Shown here: positions 55,286 through 63,889 of the stretch, in pieces | How positions within the stretch are numbered: the first letter of the stretch is position 1 | Layout of the letters: every line of letters starts with the position of its first letter | Origin: Methanoculleus horonobensis | GTDB taxonomy: Archaea > Halobacteriota > Methanomicrobia > Methanomicrobiales > Methanoculleaceae | NCBI RefSeq assembly: GCF_001602375.1 | Contig: NZ_BCNY01000013.1 | Span: forward strand, 358,073-422,072 | Direction: 5' to 3' | Length of the DNA: 64,000 bases | Notes under the pieces: model-generated | What the model was told of the DNA's origin: nothing | The model's input: only the letters and a program-made list of their open reading frames with translations | The model's database searches: none | Position numbers and translations under genes: made by a program

Positions 55286-56383
55286 ATGGTTAAGATCACC
55301 GTGTCCGTAATTAAAGCAGATATAGGCAGTTTCCCGGGGCACTCCCGAACCCACCCGAAGATCCTCGAGGTGGCCGCCCGGAGACTCAAGGAAGCAGAAG
55401 GAAGCATCCTCATCGACTCGTACGTCACCCACTGCGGTGACGATCTCGAGTTGATCATGACGCACACCAAAGGGGAGGACAACGAGGAGATCCACAAGCT
55501 GGCGTGGGACATCTTCATGGAGTGCGCCGGACTCGCCAAGGAGATGAAACTCTACGGCGCCGGTCAGGATCTGCTCGGAGATGCGTTCAGCGGCAACGTC
55601 AAGGGAATGGGGCCCGGTGTCGCCGAGATGGAGTTCGAAGAGCGCGGCTCCGACCCGATTCTGATCTTCATGGCCGATAAGACCGAACCGGGAGCGTGGA
55701 ACTACTTCCTCTACAAGATCTTCGCCGACCCCTTCAGCACGTCCGGCCTCGTCATCGACCCCTCGCTGCACGATGGGTTCACCTTCGAGGTTCATGACGT
55801 CATAAAGAAGCGCAAGATCCTCTTCAACACACCCGAAGAGTCCTACAGCCTCCTCGCCTATATCGGAGCGCCGAGCCGCTACGTCATCAAGTACGTCTGG
55901 AAGAGAAACGGCCTGATAGGGGCGTCCACCAGCACCCAGCGGCTGAACCTGATGGCCGGGCGGTACGTCGGCAAAGACGACCCGGTCATGATCATCAGGG
56001 CGCAGAGCGGGTTCCCCGCGGTGGGCGAGGTCATCGACCCCTTCAGGACGCCCATCCTCGTGGCCGGCTGGATGCGGGGCTCGCACCACGGCCCGTTCAT
56101 GCCTGTCGGCGTCTGCGACGCAAACTGCACCCAGTTCGACGGACCGCCCCGGGTCATCTGCCTCGGGTTCCAGGTCTGCAACGGGAAACTGATCGGGCCT
56201 GCCGACATGTTCGACGACCCGGCGTACAACCGCGTCCGCGACCAGTGCTGCGAGCTCTCCAGCATGCTCCGGGCTCACGGGCCGTTCGAACCGCACCGCC
56301 TCTCGCTCGAGGAGATGGAGTACACCACCCTCCCGGGCGTCGAGAAGCAGTTCAAGGATCGCTGGGAAGACCTTCCCGAGTAA
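55286..56383 (+). CDS. fbp: Bifunctional fructose-1,6-bisphosphate aldolase/phosphatase
   Basis: A 365-residue FBPA/P (type V FBPase), the archaeal gluconeogenic enzyme joining triose phosphates and dephosphorylating to fructose 6-phosphate. Motifs: VIKADIGSFPGHSRTHP at the N-terminus, THCGDDLELIMTHTKGE, MADKTEPGAWNYFLYKIFADP and GWMRGSHHGPFMPVG. A GTGGTGATTAT ribosome site precedes the ATG. A T7 run after the stop is a plausible terminator. Confidence 0.97.
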   Translation: MVKITVSVIKADIGSFPGHSRTHPKILEVAARRLKEAEGSILIDSYVTHCGDDLELIMTHTKGEDNEEIHKLAWDIFMECAGLAKEMKLYGAGQDLLGDAFSGNVKGMGPGVAEMEFEERGSDPILIFMADKTEPGAWNYFLYKIFADPFSTSGLVIDPSLHDGFTFEVHDVIKKRKILFNTPEESYSLLAYIGAPSRYVIKYVWKRNGLIGASTSTQRLNLMAGRYVGKDDPVMIIRAQSGFPAVGEVIDPFRTPILVAGWMRGSHHGPFMPVGVCDANCTQFDGPPRVICLGFQVCNGKLIGPADMFDDPAYNRVRDQCCELSSMLRAHGPFEPHRLSLEEMEYTTLPGVEKQFKDRWEDLPE

Positions 56384-56482
56384 CTTTTTTTAATCGCCCG
56401 CGGCGTTTTATCAGATCCCGTAATGCTTCTTTGTTCGTGGATCTCTTGCTGTACCCCACGGTGTCTTCCGGAACCAAGCGTC

Positions 56483-56882
56483 CACCGGTCGCAACGGTAC
56501 CTCCTACCGCCCGCCTCAGGCAACCCCCGAACGCAGCGGCACCTGCCGGTGCCGCGCCTCCTACCGCCCGCCTCAGACACCCCCCGATCGCAGCGGCACC
56601 TGACGGTGCCGCGCCTCCTACCGCCCGCCTCAGGCAACCCCCGATCGCAGCGGCACCTGCCGGTGCCGCGCCTCCTACCGCCCGCCTCAGACACCCCCCG
56701 ATCGCAGCGGCACCTGAACGGTGCCGCGCCTCCTACCGCCCGCCTCAGGCAACCCCCGATCGCAGCGGCACCTGCCGGTGCCGCGCCTCCTACCGCCCGC
56801 CTCAGGCAACCCCCGAACGCAGCGGCACCTGCCGGTGCCGCGCCTCCTACCGCCCGCCTCAGGCGGGCGCTAGTCGGCCATA
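56483..56882 (+). repeat. 57-bp tandem repeat, six copies, noncoding
   Basis: Copies start at 56540, 56597, 56654, 56711, 56769 and 56826; one unit is 58 bp because of an added A. A worn partial copy precedes them. Each holds GGCACCTGCCGGTGCC, a 6-bp stem, and CCTACCGCCCGCCTCAG. The array ends in GCCCGCC-TCA-GGCGGGC, a perfect stem. The 1-bp insertion means no open frame is conserved, so it is unlikely to be coding. No spacers of differing sequence, so not a CRISPR. Confidence 0.9.
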
Positions 56883-56896
56883 GGAAAACTTAATGC

Positions 56897-57157
56897 ATGA
56901 ACGTAACCATATTAGAACAGATGGTTAACGGTATCGTACTCCCCGTAAAGAAGGTTTTTTCGCTCGTAGACTCTAAAATCACCGTTGAAATCAAGGACGA
57001 CGGCAGGAAACTCCAGGGACGGCTCGTGGCGGTGGATGAACACCTGAACCTGCACATGGACGAGACCACGGAGTATATCGAGGAACAGCGCGGTCGCACC
57101 CTCGGGACCGTCGTCATCCGCGGCAATAATATCCTGACCATTGCACCCCTGCTCTGA
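56897..57157 (+). CDS. LSm/Sm-like RNA-binding protein
   Basis: An 86-residue Sm-fold protein: Sm1 motif VAVDEHLNLHMDETTEYIE and Sm2 motif GTVVIRGNNILTI near the end, preceded by a short N-terminal helix. Forms a heptameric ring that binds U-rich RNA. It shares an operon with the winged-helix gene 5 bp downstream. Gene begins right after the tandem repeat. Confidence 0.93.
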   Translation: MNVTILEQMVNGIVLPVKKVFSLVDSKITVEIKDDGRKLQGRLVAVDEHLNLHMDETTEYIEEQRGRTLGTVVIRGNNILTIAPLL

Positions 57158-57162
57158 TAGCC

Positions 57163-57504
57163 ATGTCCGACCAGGAGGAAGAAGCACTCAAGGTTATCCA
57201 GTCCCATCGCCAGGGAGTTCTCCAGAGCGAGCTCTGGAAACATCTCGATATCGACAGCAGGAAGTGCTCGAGGATCGTGAAGCGGCTGCTTGATGCCGGG
57301 CTGATCGAACGCATCGAGTTCCGCAGCGACGGCATTAAAACGTATCTATTGCGGGCAAAGAAGCGCGCGATCGACCCCTGCATCATCCTTGCGGGAGGAG
57401 AGGTTCTCCCGTGCATCGGCTGCGATCAGGAGTGCACCCCGGAAGAGTGCGCGCTCCTTCTCGACTGGATGTACCAGCTTGCTCTTGAAGAGTATCAGGA
57501 GTAA
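57163..57504 (+). CDS. Winged-helix protein with Cys-rich C-terminus
   Basis: A 113-residue protein: winged helix at about 5-70 (EEEALKVIQSHRQGVLQSEL, SRIVKRLLDAGLIERIEF). It is followed by a cysteine region PCIGCDQECTPEEC that could bind a metal or Fe-S cluster. Methanogen-type regulator of unknown target. Its closeness to LSm suggests an RNA- or redox-linked function, but this is speculation. Confidence 0.8.
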   Translation: MSDQEEEALKVIQSHRQGVLQSELWKHLDIDSRKCSRIVKRLLDAGLIERIEFRSDGIKTYLLRAKKRAIDPCIILAGGEVLPCIGCDQECTPEECALLLDWMYQLALEEYQE

Positions 57505-57560
57505 GGCATCTCTTTTTTACCGGTTTTCGCGTAAGAGTATCACCGTTATCACCGGCGTCG

Positions 57561-58352
57561 TCATGCCCTGGCGACGATCACCGTGGTGTTATCGGTGCTT
57601 GCTGCGTCCCTGGCGGCATCGAGCAATCTCCGGCATGCCGTGTCGGGCGCGTTTTCGAGCACGATCTTCTGGATAGCGCTCTCCGGGACGTAATCGTGCA
57701 GCCCGTCCGAACTGACCAGGAGAACCCCGCCGGCGAGTTCCGCGATATCGAGGTCGACTCGCACCCGGGCCGAGAGGCCGAGCGCCTGGGTCAGGACGTT
57801 CTTTCGCGGGTGGAGCATCGCCTCTGCCGGGGAGATGGCTCCCGATTCGACCAGGCCCTGGACGTAGGTCTGGTCGCGCGTATGCCAGACGGAGGTCGGC
57901 GTGACGATATGGGTTCTGCTGTCGCCCACCGTGCCGATCCAGCACCTGCCCGACTCGCCGACGACTGCCGCCGAGAGCGTCGTGCCTGCGTTCAGAGCGT
58001 TATCTCCATTATACGCAAAAATAGCGGCGTTGATCCGCTCGAACGCACGGCCGAGCATCTCGGCGGGTTCGCTTTCGCTGAGTTCCCTGCCTGCAGCCTC
58101 CACGAGGATCTCAACCGCCATCCTGCTCGCGACCTCTCCGCAGGCATGCCCCCCGAGCCCGTCCGCGACGGCGAAGAGGTGATACCCGTTCGTCCGGCCG
58201 GCGAAATACGCGTCCTCGTTCTGCTTCCGCTTCCCGGTATCGGTCAGGGCCGCATACCGGAGCCCAGCCTCTCTCTTCACCTGCACTCCAGAGATTTCTC
58301 TCTGTCCGGGCGGATAGTCTTTTGGTGGCGGCATCTCCCGTCTGCCCCTCAT
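57561..58352 (-). CDS. PP2C-type serine/threonine phosphatase
   Basis: A 263-residue PPM/PP2C phosphatase: AALTDTGKRKQNEDAYF, FAVADGLGGHACGE (metal Asp and Gly), GTTLSAAVV, GTVGDSRTHIV, VSSDGLHDYV and STDNTTVIV. ATG 58352 overlaps the stop of the radical SAM gene by 4 bp (ATGA); further upstream frame is spurious. It would reverse Ser/Thr phosphorylation; no kinase in the window. Confidence 0.9.
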   Translation of the reverse strand: MRGRREMPPPKDYPPGQREISGVQVKREAGLRYAALTDTGKRKQNEDAYFAGRTNGYHLFAVADGLGGHACGEVASRMAVEILVEAAGRELSESEPAEMLGRAFERINAAIFAYNGDNALNAGTTLSAAVVGESGRCWIGTVGDSRTHIVTPTSVWHTRDQTYVQGLVESGAISPAEAMLHPRKNVLTQALGLSARVRVDLDIAELAGGVLLVSSDGLHDYVPESAIQKIVLENAPDTACRRLLDAARDAASTDNTTVIVARA

Positions 58353-59287
58353 GGGAACCCCCGGGTGAGGCCGTTCTCCTTCGCGCAACTGACGGCGTAA
58401 CGGTAATCCTGCGCCGTTATCGGGCGTTGCAGCGCCGCAAGCGCCGGGCTCCTCCCTCCTTCGGACGCCCTCCATGCCGGGTGGTACTGGGCCATGACGT
58501 TCACGTAGGAGTCGCGCGAGATCTCCTCCGCGATGAACTTCATCACCATCTCGCTGTTCGCAAGGTTCCCCGGGAGCACCAGGTGCCTGATGATCATGCC
58601 CCGCACCGCAACGCCGTCCCTGACCTCGAGGTCGCCGACCTGCCGGTGCATCTCCTTTAATGCGGCCTGCATCCGGCCGGTGTAGCCGGGGGCGTGGGAG
58701 AGTTCCAGCGCCACGTCGTCCCGCCCGTACTTCGCGTCCGGCATGTAGATGTCGATGACGCCGTCGAGAAGCCGCAGGCTCTCCACGGCGTCGTAGCCGC
58801 CGCTATTGTAGACCAGCGGGATCTCGAGGCCCCGGGGGACGGCGAGGGAGACCGCACGGAGGATCTGGGGGACGACGTGCGAGGGGGAGACGAAGTTGAT
58901 GTTGTGGCACCCGCGTTCCTGCAGGCGGAGCATGATCCCGGCAAGGTCTTCGCACGAGACCGCGTAGCCGGCCTCGCACTGGCTGATCTCGTAGTTCTGG
59001 CAGAACTCGCATCGCATGTTGCAGCCCGCAAAGAATACTGTCCCCGAACCGTTCCTCCCGACAAGCGGAGGCTCTTCGCCGAAATGCGGGCTGTAACTCG
59101 AGACCCTGGGCAGGAGGCCGGTCCGGCAGAACCCTTCCTCGTCCTCGATACGGTTCACGCGGCACTCCTGGGGGCAGACGACGCAGTCGCGGAGCGCCTC
59201 GTGCGCTCGCCGTGCCCGCTCCTCCAGTTCGCCGCTCCGGGATAGGCTCACGTATCCGGGTAGTTGTATTCGTTCTGCTTCGGCCAT
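58349..59287 (-). CDS. PflX/AmrS-type radical SAM protein
   Basis: A 312-residue protein with radical SAM motif AGCNMRCEFCQNYEIS near residue 95. A cysteine-rich N-terminal part precedes it (CVVCPQECRVNR, GFCRTG). HNINFVSPSHVVPQI and YNSGGYDAVESL match the COG1313 group (PflX, AmmeMemoRadiSam). The substrate is unknown. ATG 59287 has a GGGAGGATC ribosome site directly before. Coupled to the PP2C gene. Confidence 0.88.
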   Translation of the reverse strand: MAEAERIQLPGYVSLSRSGELEERARRAHEALRDCVVCPQECRVNRIEDEEGFCRTGLLPRVSSYSPHFGEEPPLVGRNGSGTVFFAGCNMRCEFCQNYEISQCEAGYAVSCEDLAGIMLRLQERGCHNINFVSPSHVVPQILRAVSLAVPRGLEIPLVYNSGGYDAVESLRLLDGVIDIYMPDAKYGRDDVALELSHAPGYTGRMQAALKEMHRQVGDLEVRDGVAVRGMIIRHLVLPGNLANSEMVMKFIAEEISRDSYVNVMAQYHPAWRASEGGRSPALAALQRPITAQDYRYAVSCAKENGLTRGFP

Positions 59288-59560
59288 GATCCTCCCTGGG
59301 TGCGGAGGAGAAGAAAGTTTGTCCCCCCGATGCTTAACGATCCAGAGGGCAATTCCCGCCGGCCCAAAGGAGAACGCCGGAGCCGTCAACCACCGGGACC
59401 CGGTTTCCCGGACATTCCGGGTCTTTTCTTACATCTGCCATCTCTTCTGCGACAGAGGTCTTACATCTCCGGCCTCACCGTTCACTATCTCCGGCCCTCA
59501 CTCATGCACATCGAATAATTTTGAAAATCTTTATCTACCAGGTAATGAATTTATCATCGT
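59288..59560. other. Intergenic region, divergent promoters, no gene seen
   Basis: The part near 59515-59550 (aataattttgaaaatctttatctacc) is AT-rich and precedes the transglutaminase-like gene; the rest shows no family-like frame. Confidence 0.5.
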
Positions 59561-60472
59561 ATGACCGGTGACCCTTACCATCCACACAGATTCCCTATCA
59601 AGGCCGTGATCGTCATTCTTGTCGTCATCGGCATAGCCGCTATCTGGGGCGGGCAGATCGCCTCGTCGGTAGGAACGGCGGTCACCGGGACGCTTGAAGC
59701 GTCGGGCCTCAGTTCACCGGAGGTCTCCACCGAGACCCTGGAGAAAGGATCGAAGACCATCAACTACCCGTATGTTCTCCGCGGCAAACCGGGCTCGATC
59801 CGGTTCGATGCCTACCGGGGTGTCAACGACTATCTATCCACGAAGTATCCGACTCCATTCCGTGTCGAACACGATTACTGGCTCCAGTTTATCGATGAAA
59901 GTATCCAGGACCGATACCTGAAACAGCTGGCCGGCAACATCCGGGCGGCCCAGCCCGAACCCGACAACCAGGTGCGCGCCGCGATCAGCATGGTGCAGCA
60001 GATCCCCTACAAGGGTTACTCGTTCGATACCGCGGCAAAGTACCCGTATCACGTGCTCTACCACCAGGACGGGGACTGCGACGAGAAGTCGCTTCTGCTC
60101 GCATATCTCCTCCGGGAGATGGGGTACGGCGTCGCGCTCTTCGAATTCGAGCAGGAGAGCCATATGGCCGTGGGCATCAAGGCTCCCGACAAATACTGCT
60201 ACCGGGACACAGGGTACGCGTTCATCGAGACCACGGTGCCGTCCATCCCGACCGATGCCGGAGGTGAATATGGGGATGCCGGAGAGAAACTGACGTCGAA
60301 GCCGAAGGTCTTCGTCATAGCGGAAGGAGATTCCTTCGAGGGCATCTGGCGCGAGTATGCCGATGCCGCTGAGTGGAGCAAGATACGCGGCATGGGCCCC
60401 AAACTGGACTCATACAACTACGGGCGCTACCGGAACCTGGCGCAGACATACGGGATGCCATACGGCGAATAA
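59561..60472 (+). CDS. Membrane-anchored transglutaminase-like protein
   Basis: A 303-residue protein: N-terminal membrane helix (VIVILVVIGIAAIWGG), then a linker and transglutaminase-like core with DGDCDEKSLLLAYLLREMGY (Cys nucleophile), ESHMAVGI (His) and YAFIETTVPS (acid). This is a Cys-His-Asp type domain found in archaeal surface enzymes, possibly protease or crosslinking enzyme. Followed by a pilin-like gene. Confidence 0.82.
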   Translation: MTGDPYHPHRFPIKAVIVILVVIGIAAIWGGQIASSVGTAVTGTLEASGLSSPEVSTETLEKGSKTINYPYVLRGKPGSIRFDAYRGVNDYLSTKYPTPFRVEHDYWLQFIDESIQDRYLKQLAGNIRAAQPEPDNQVRAAISMVQQIPYKGYSFDTAAKYPYHVLYHQDGDCDEKSLLLAYLLREMGYGVALFEFEQESHMAVGIKAPDKYCYRDTGYAFIETTVPSIPTDAGGEYGDAGEKLTSKPKVFVIAEGDSFEGIWREYADAAEWSKIRGMGPKLDSYNYGRYRNLAQTYGMPYGE

Positions 60473-60533
60473 AACTCGCTCGTCCGGTGCAGCACGGAGG
60501 GGAGAGCATCCCTCCGGCCCACCGGCAACTCCG

Positions 60534-61049
60534 GTGAGGCGAACCCCCAGGGGCGAGACCGCCCTTTCGAACACGCACGCCGTGTTTCTGATGGTTGCGG
60601 TCACCGTCATTCTCGCCGCAATTGTTCTGATCTGGCTGCTTTCGTTCTTCCCCGCCGGATCCGGGGTCGAGCCGGAACCATCGATCATCATCACCGAGAT
60701 CTCCCACGTCAGCGCAGGTACCGGAACGCTGACCTATGCAAGCAGGGTCACCCTCAAGAACAACAGCAGCACGACATACGAGAACGATCATCTGCGGGGG
60801 GTCTTCTACGTGAACGGCTACAGGGCCTGCATCATCCAGACCTTAAACGGCTATCTCCTCATCCCGTCGCACCATTACGGGGTAAAGACCCTCGGCGGCG
60901 AGGGATGCCGCACCTCCTTCTGGGGCCCGGGCGAGGAGATGACGGCGGATCTCACCGACGGAACCTTCTACCCGGGCGCAGAGGTCACTCTGGAGGTCGT
61001 GGACAAACGTAGCGGAAGGGTGATCTCGAAGCATACGGTCAGGGCATGA
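60534..61049 (+). CDS. Archaeal pilin-like secreted protein
   Basis: A 171-residue protein starting at GTG 60534. A charged leader (RRTPRGETALS) precedes a hydrophobic helix (AVFLMVAVTVILAAIVLIWLL), like archaeal type IV pilins cut before the helix. The rest is beta-rich with two cysteines (RACIIQ, GCRTSF) that could form a disulfide. The start is uncertain; no clear ribosome site is seen. It may be a pilus-like or surface protein. Confidence 0.65.
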   Translation: MRRTPRGETALSNTHAVFLMVAVTVILAAIVLIWLLSFFPAGSGVEPEPSIIITEISHVSAGTGTLTYASRVTLKNNSSTTYENDHLRGVFYVNGYRACIIQTLNGYLLIPSHHYGVKTLGGEGCRTSFWGPGEEMTADLTDGTFYPGAEVTLEVVDKRSGRVISKHTVRA

Positions 61050-61103
61050 GGGAGGCAATCGCAAAGACCATGTTTTTGTACCGGAACGCTTCTAAAGACT
61101 GTT

Positions 61104-61565
61104 ATGTTCAGATCAATTCTCGTGGCGGTCGACGGTTCGGAGATCGGGCACCGGGCGCTCGGAGAGGCCCTGGCCGTCTGCAGCGCCATGGGGGCATCCA
61201 TGCATGCCGTACACGTCGTCCAGACCGCCACATATCCCTCGCTGACCCTGAACGAACTCGAACCTCCCGCTATCGCCCAGCAGGCGCTTCTCGATGCGCT
61301 CGACCGGGAGGGCGACGAGATCCTCGCCGACGTTGGAGAGAAGGCAGCCGCCGCCGGTGTCGCGCTCACCATCTACAAACGCTGGGGACACCCGGGAGCG
61401 GAGATCACTGCCCTGGCACGGGAACTCGGCGCCGACCTGACCGTGGTCGGGTCGCACGGCAAGGGTCGGCTCGGCCGCTTCTTTCTCGGGAGCACCAGTT
61501 CCTACGTCGTCGACCACGCGGCGTCAACGGTCATGGTCGTCAGGGGCGAACCCGACGCATCCTGA
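61104..61565 (+). CDS. Universal stress protein (UspA)
   Basis: A 153-residue Usp domain: SILVAVDGSEIGHRAL at the N-terminus and the ATP-binding VVGSHGKGRLGRFFLGSTSS (G-2X-G-9X-G-S) near the end. It binds ATP and is usually induced in stress. Its 3' end overlaps the DUF99 gene by 42 bp in opposite direction. Confidence 0.93.
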   Translation: MFRSILVAVDGSEIGHRALGEALAVCSAMGASMHAVHVVQTATYPSLTLNELEPPAIAQQALLDALDREGDEILADVGEKAAAAGVALTIYKRWGHPGAEITALARELGADLTVVGSHGKGRLGRFFLGSTSSYVVDHAASTVMVVRGEPDAS

Positions 61566-62117
61566 TGACCGGACGACGCCGCGAGCGATGAGCCGCGCCA
61601 CCCGGATGGGTTCGGGCACCCTCCCTTCGTACGTGAAATCGTTGCAGAGCCGTGCGGCGTCCTCAGGGGAGATGCCGCAGGAGCGGACAAAAAGCGTATA
61701 CCCCGAACGCAGCCGGACGGAGAGCCGGTCGCCGAGCCGCCGGTATGCCGCGAGCCTCTCGTCGTCGCCCGGGAAGTGGCGGCGGATATCCTCGTCGAGC
61801 CCCTCCGACTCCTCGTAGGTGGCGACGATGACGGGGAGACCGGTCGCGGCATGCACCGCCGCCGGGTCGATGATGTTGTACCAGGCGATGACGCTCCCGC
61901 CGATCATCAGGAGGTTGATATCCCGCCGGGCGAGACGGGTGAAGAGCCGGACGACCGCATCGGTGGCATCCGATCCGCCGACGGTCACCCGGGCGAAGGC
62001 CGCTCCGTCGATCCGGAGGTCCTTTCGCATGACGACGCCGGCAAGGGTGGACTGCTCCCGCCCCGAGTAACTCTCGGCGATACCAAGTGCCCGGAGCCCC
62101 GATTTGGCTACGTGCAT
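61524..62117 (-). CDS. DUF99 family protein
   Basis: A 197-residue archaeal DUF99 (UPF0215) protein: RALGIAESYSGREQSTLAGVVM, RIDGAAFARVTVGGSDATDA, LLMIGGSVIAWYNIID and PVIVATYEESEG. The family resembles endonuclease V at the fold level; the function is unknown. It ends within the convergent UspA gene and starts 39 bp before the divergent glycosyltransferase ATG. Confidence 0.88.
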   Translation of the reverse strand: MHVAKSGLRALGIAESYSGREQSTLAGVVMRKDLRIDGAAFARVTVGGSDATDAVVRLFTRLARRDINLLMIGGSVIAWYNIIDPAAVHAATGLPVIVATYEESEGLDEDIRRHFPGDDERLAAYRRLGDRLSVRLRSGYTLFVRSCGISPEDAARLCNDFTYEGRVPEPIRVARLIARGVVRSSGCVGFAPDDHDR

Positions 62118-62156
62118 GCGAAGTCCTTATGTTGCTCAATCAAATATAGTACATCA

Positions 62157-63083
62157 ATGAGCGTCGAGCACGATGAGGTCTGCATCTTCATCCCCACGTT
62201 AAACGAGGCCCCGACGATCGGTGAACTGGTCGAGGGGTTCCGGAAGCGCGGTTTTCCCCATATCCGGGTCATGGACGGGAACAGCACTGATGGAACGCCC
62301 GATATCGCACGGGCCGCGGGAGCGGTTGTCCGGAGCCAGACGGGGAAAGGAAAGGGCAACGCTATCATCGAAGCCGTAGAGGAGATCGACAAGCCCTACG
62401 TGCTGATGCTCGACGGCGACGGCACCTACTCGCCGGACGACGCGGAGAAGATGCTTGAACCGCTCGGCCGGGGATTCGACCACGTCATCGGCGACCGGCT
62501 CGCCAATCCCGAGGCGGGAGCGTTCACCCGGCTAAACTTCCTCGGCAACCAGCTCCTCAACGTGATGTTTCGGATAGCGCACGGGAAAGACCTCAGCGAT
62601 ATCCTCTCGGGCTACCGCGCCTTTACCCTTCACTCGATCCGGCAGATGACGCTTAAAGAGGCCGGGTTCGAGATCGAGACGGAGATGGCGGTCGAGGCGG
62701 TGAGGAACGGGCAGCGGGTCACCGTTGTCCCGGTCAGGTATCTCTCGCGGCCCGGCACCGTCACGAAACTGAACCCGTTCCAGGACGGCTTCAGGATCTT
62801 CTCGACGATATACCGGCTCGCGAAGATGAACAACCCGATCTTTTACTTCGGGATCATCGGCCTCTTCATATCGCTTGTGGGGGGCGTCATCGGCATCTAT
62901 GTCGTCCTCGAGTGGCTCAAGAACATCGAGCACCTCCCGCTCACCATCCTCACGGTCCTTTTGATCACGATGGGCTTTCAGATCTTCATGTTCGGCGTGA
63001 TCAGCGACATGCTGCTCGGGTTTCACCGCGAGACAACCCGCCAGATCGAGCAGCTACAGAACCCCCCGAAGCCTCCCCGATAA
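62157..63083 (+). CDS. Glycosyltransferase family 2, AglJ-like
   Basis: A 308-residue GT2 enzyme: VCIFIPTLNEAPTIGELVEG, VMDGNSTDGTPDIA, MLDGDGTYSPDD (Asp-x-Asp like), and DILSGYRAFTLHSIRQ, followed by two C-terminal membrane helices. This is the layout of archaeal enzymes that attach a first sugar to dolichol phosphate for N-glycosylation of surface proteins. A TATA-like aaatata 17 bp upstream suggests a short leader. Overlaps the aldolase gene at the 3' end by 30 bp. Confidence 0.87.
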   Translation: MSVEHDEVCIFIPTLNEAPTIGELVEGFRKRGFPHIRVMDGNSTDGTPDIARAAGAVVRSQTGKGKGNAIIEAVEEIDKPYVLMLDGDGTYSPDDAEKMLEPLGRGFDHVIGDRLANPEAGAFTRLNFLGNQLLNVMFRIAHGKDLSDILSGYRAFTLHSIRQMTLKEAGFEIETEMAVEAVRNGQRVTVVPVRYLSRPGTVTKLNPFQDGFRIFSTIYRLAKMNNPIFYFGIIGLFISLVGGVIGIYVVLEWLKNIEHLPLTILTVLLITMGFQIFMFGVISDMLLGFHRETTRQIEQLQNPPKPPR

Positions 63084-63596
63084 GAAGAGGATCCGGCAGG
63101 CGTACTCGGCGATCGAGGTGTAGATGTACGCCTCGTCGAGCGTTTTTCCGGCTGCAAACGTCCCGTGTCCCCGGACGATGACGATATGGCCGCCGCGGAG
63201 CGCCCCGGCGACGTTCTCTGCGATCTCGTCGGTCCCGGGATTCCCGGCGACGACCGGGATCTCGGGGCAGAGCATCCCTCCCTCGTTGTCGGCCGGCCGG
63301 ACGAGGTCGGTATCGAGCGAGGCTGCGACGGCATGAACCGGGTGGGCATGGACAATGGCGGAATGGGGCGTCTCCCGGTAGACCGCACGGTGGACACGGT
63401 ACTCGCTCGATGCCTCGCGCGGGGCGTCGCCCGCATCCGGGACAAAGACCGGCGTCTCCCCCGCGTCGAGGTACGCGCCGGTCCGGGTGATATTAAAGCC
63501 GCCCGGTCCCCGGACGCTCATGTTCCCGAAATTCGCTCCGACGAGCCCTTCCAGAAAGAGCCTCTTTCCAATCCGTTCGAACTCCCGATCCAGCAT
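63054..63596 (-). CDS. Class II aldolase/adducin family protein
   Basis: A 180-residue zinc aldolase: FGNMSVRGPGGFNITRTGAYL, HAHPVHAVAAS (zinc His pair), EIPVVAGNPGTDEIAENVA and VRGHGTFAAGKTLDEAY (third His). Like fuculose-1-phosphate aldolase, which methanogens use to make lactaldehyde for coenzyme F420. The precise substrate is not shown. Converges with the glycosyltransferase. Confidence 0.87.
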   Translation of the reverse strand: MLDREFERIGKRLFLEGLVGANFGNMSVRGPGGFNITRTGAYLDAGETPVFVPDAGDAPREASSEYRVHRAVYRETPHSAIVHAHPVHAVAASLDTDLVRPADNEGGMLCPEIPVVAGNPGTDEIAENVAGALRGGHIVIVRGHGTFAAGKTLDEAYIYTSIAEYACRILFLSGRLRGVL

Positions 63597-63889
63597 TTAA
63601 AGCACCCTGTTTTTCGTATAGAATGGTTTGGCGCGCTCGGGGATATGTGCATGCCGCTTGGGGCACGGGGGCGGGGTCGGGTGTGCTGCAGGGGGGGTGG
63701 TAGTATGGCGGGAGAGCCGGGTGGTGGGGGGATTTTTGGGAGACCCGTTACAGTGGACTGTGGGGGGATTGTCTTTGGGAAACGACGCACTGCAGTGAGC
63801 GTGAGCACCATAAGGTGCGAAGAGGGTTCACAAGAGTAATGGATTGGCTGTTTCCCGGCATTCCCCATAAACTGGACCCGATCGCCTGC
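63597..63889. repeat. Noncoding tract with sequence related to the 50-kb repeat
   Basis: A G-rich stretch (63660-63740) leads into AGTGGACTGTGGGGGG at about 63752, one base from the left end of the 50-kb units. Its far side (about 63847-63886), GGCTGTTTCCCGGCATTCCC and then TAAACTGGACC, resembles 49985-50020 (GGCTGTTTGTTCCCAGCAGT and TAAAGTGGACC). It abuts the break in purN. No gene of its own. Confidence 0.5.

Noticed and set aside
56483..56882. CRISPR array
   Set aside because: Units are contiguous with no unique spacers, and no cas genes are nearby.
56245..56883. Proline/alanine-rich frame reading through the 57-bp repeat
   Set aside because: It starts inside fbp in another frame, has no ribosome site and crosses a 58-bp unit that changes the repeat's frame.
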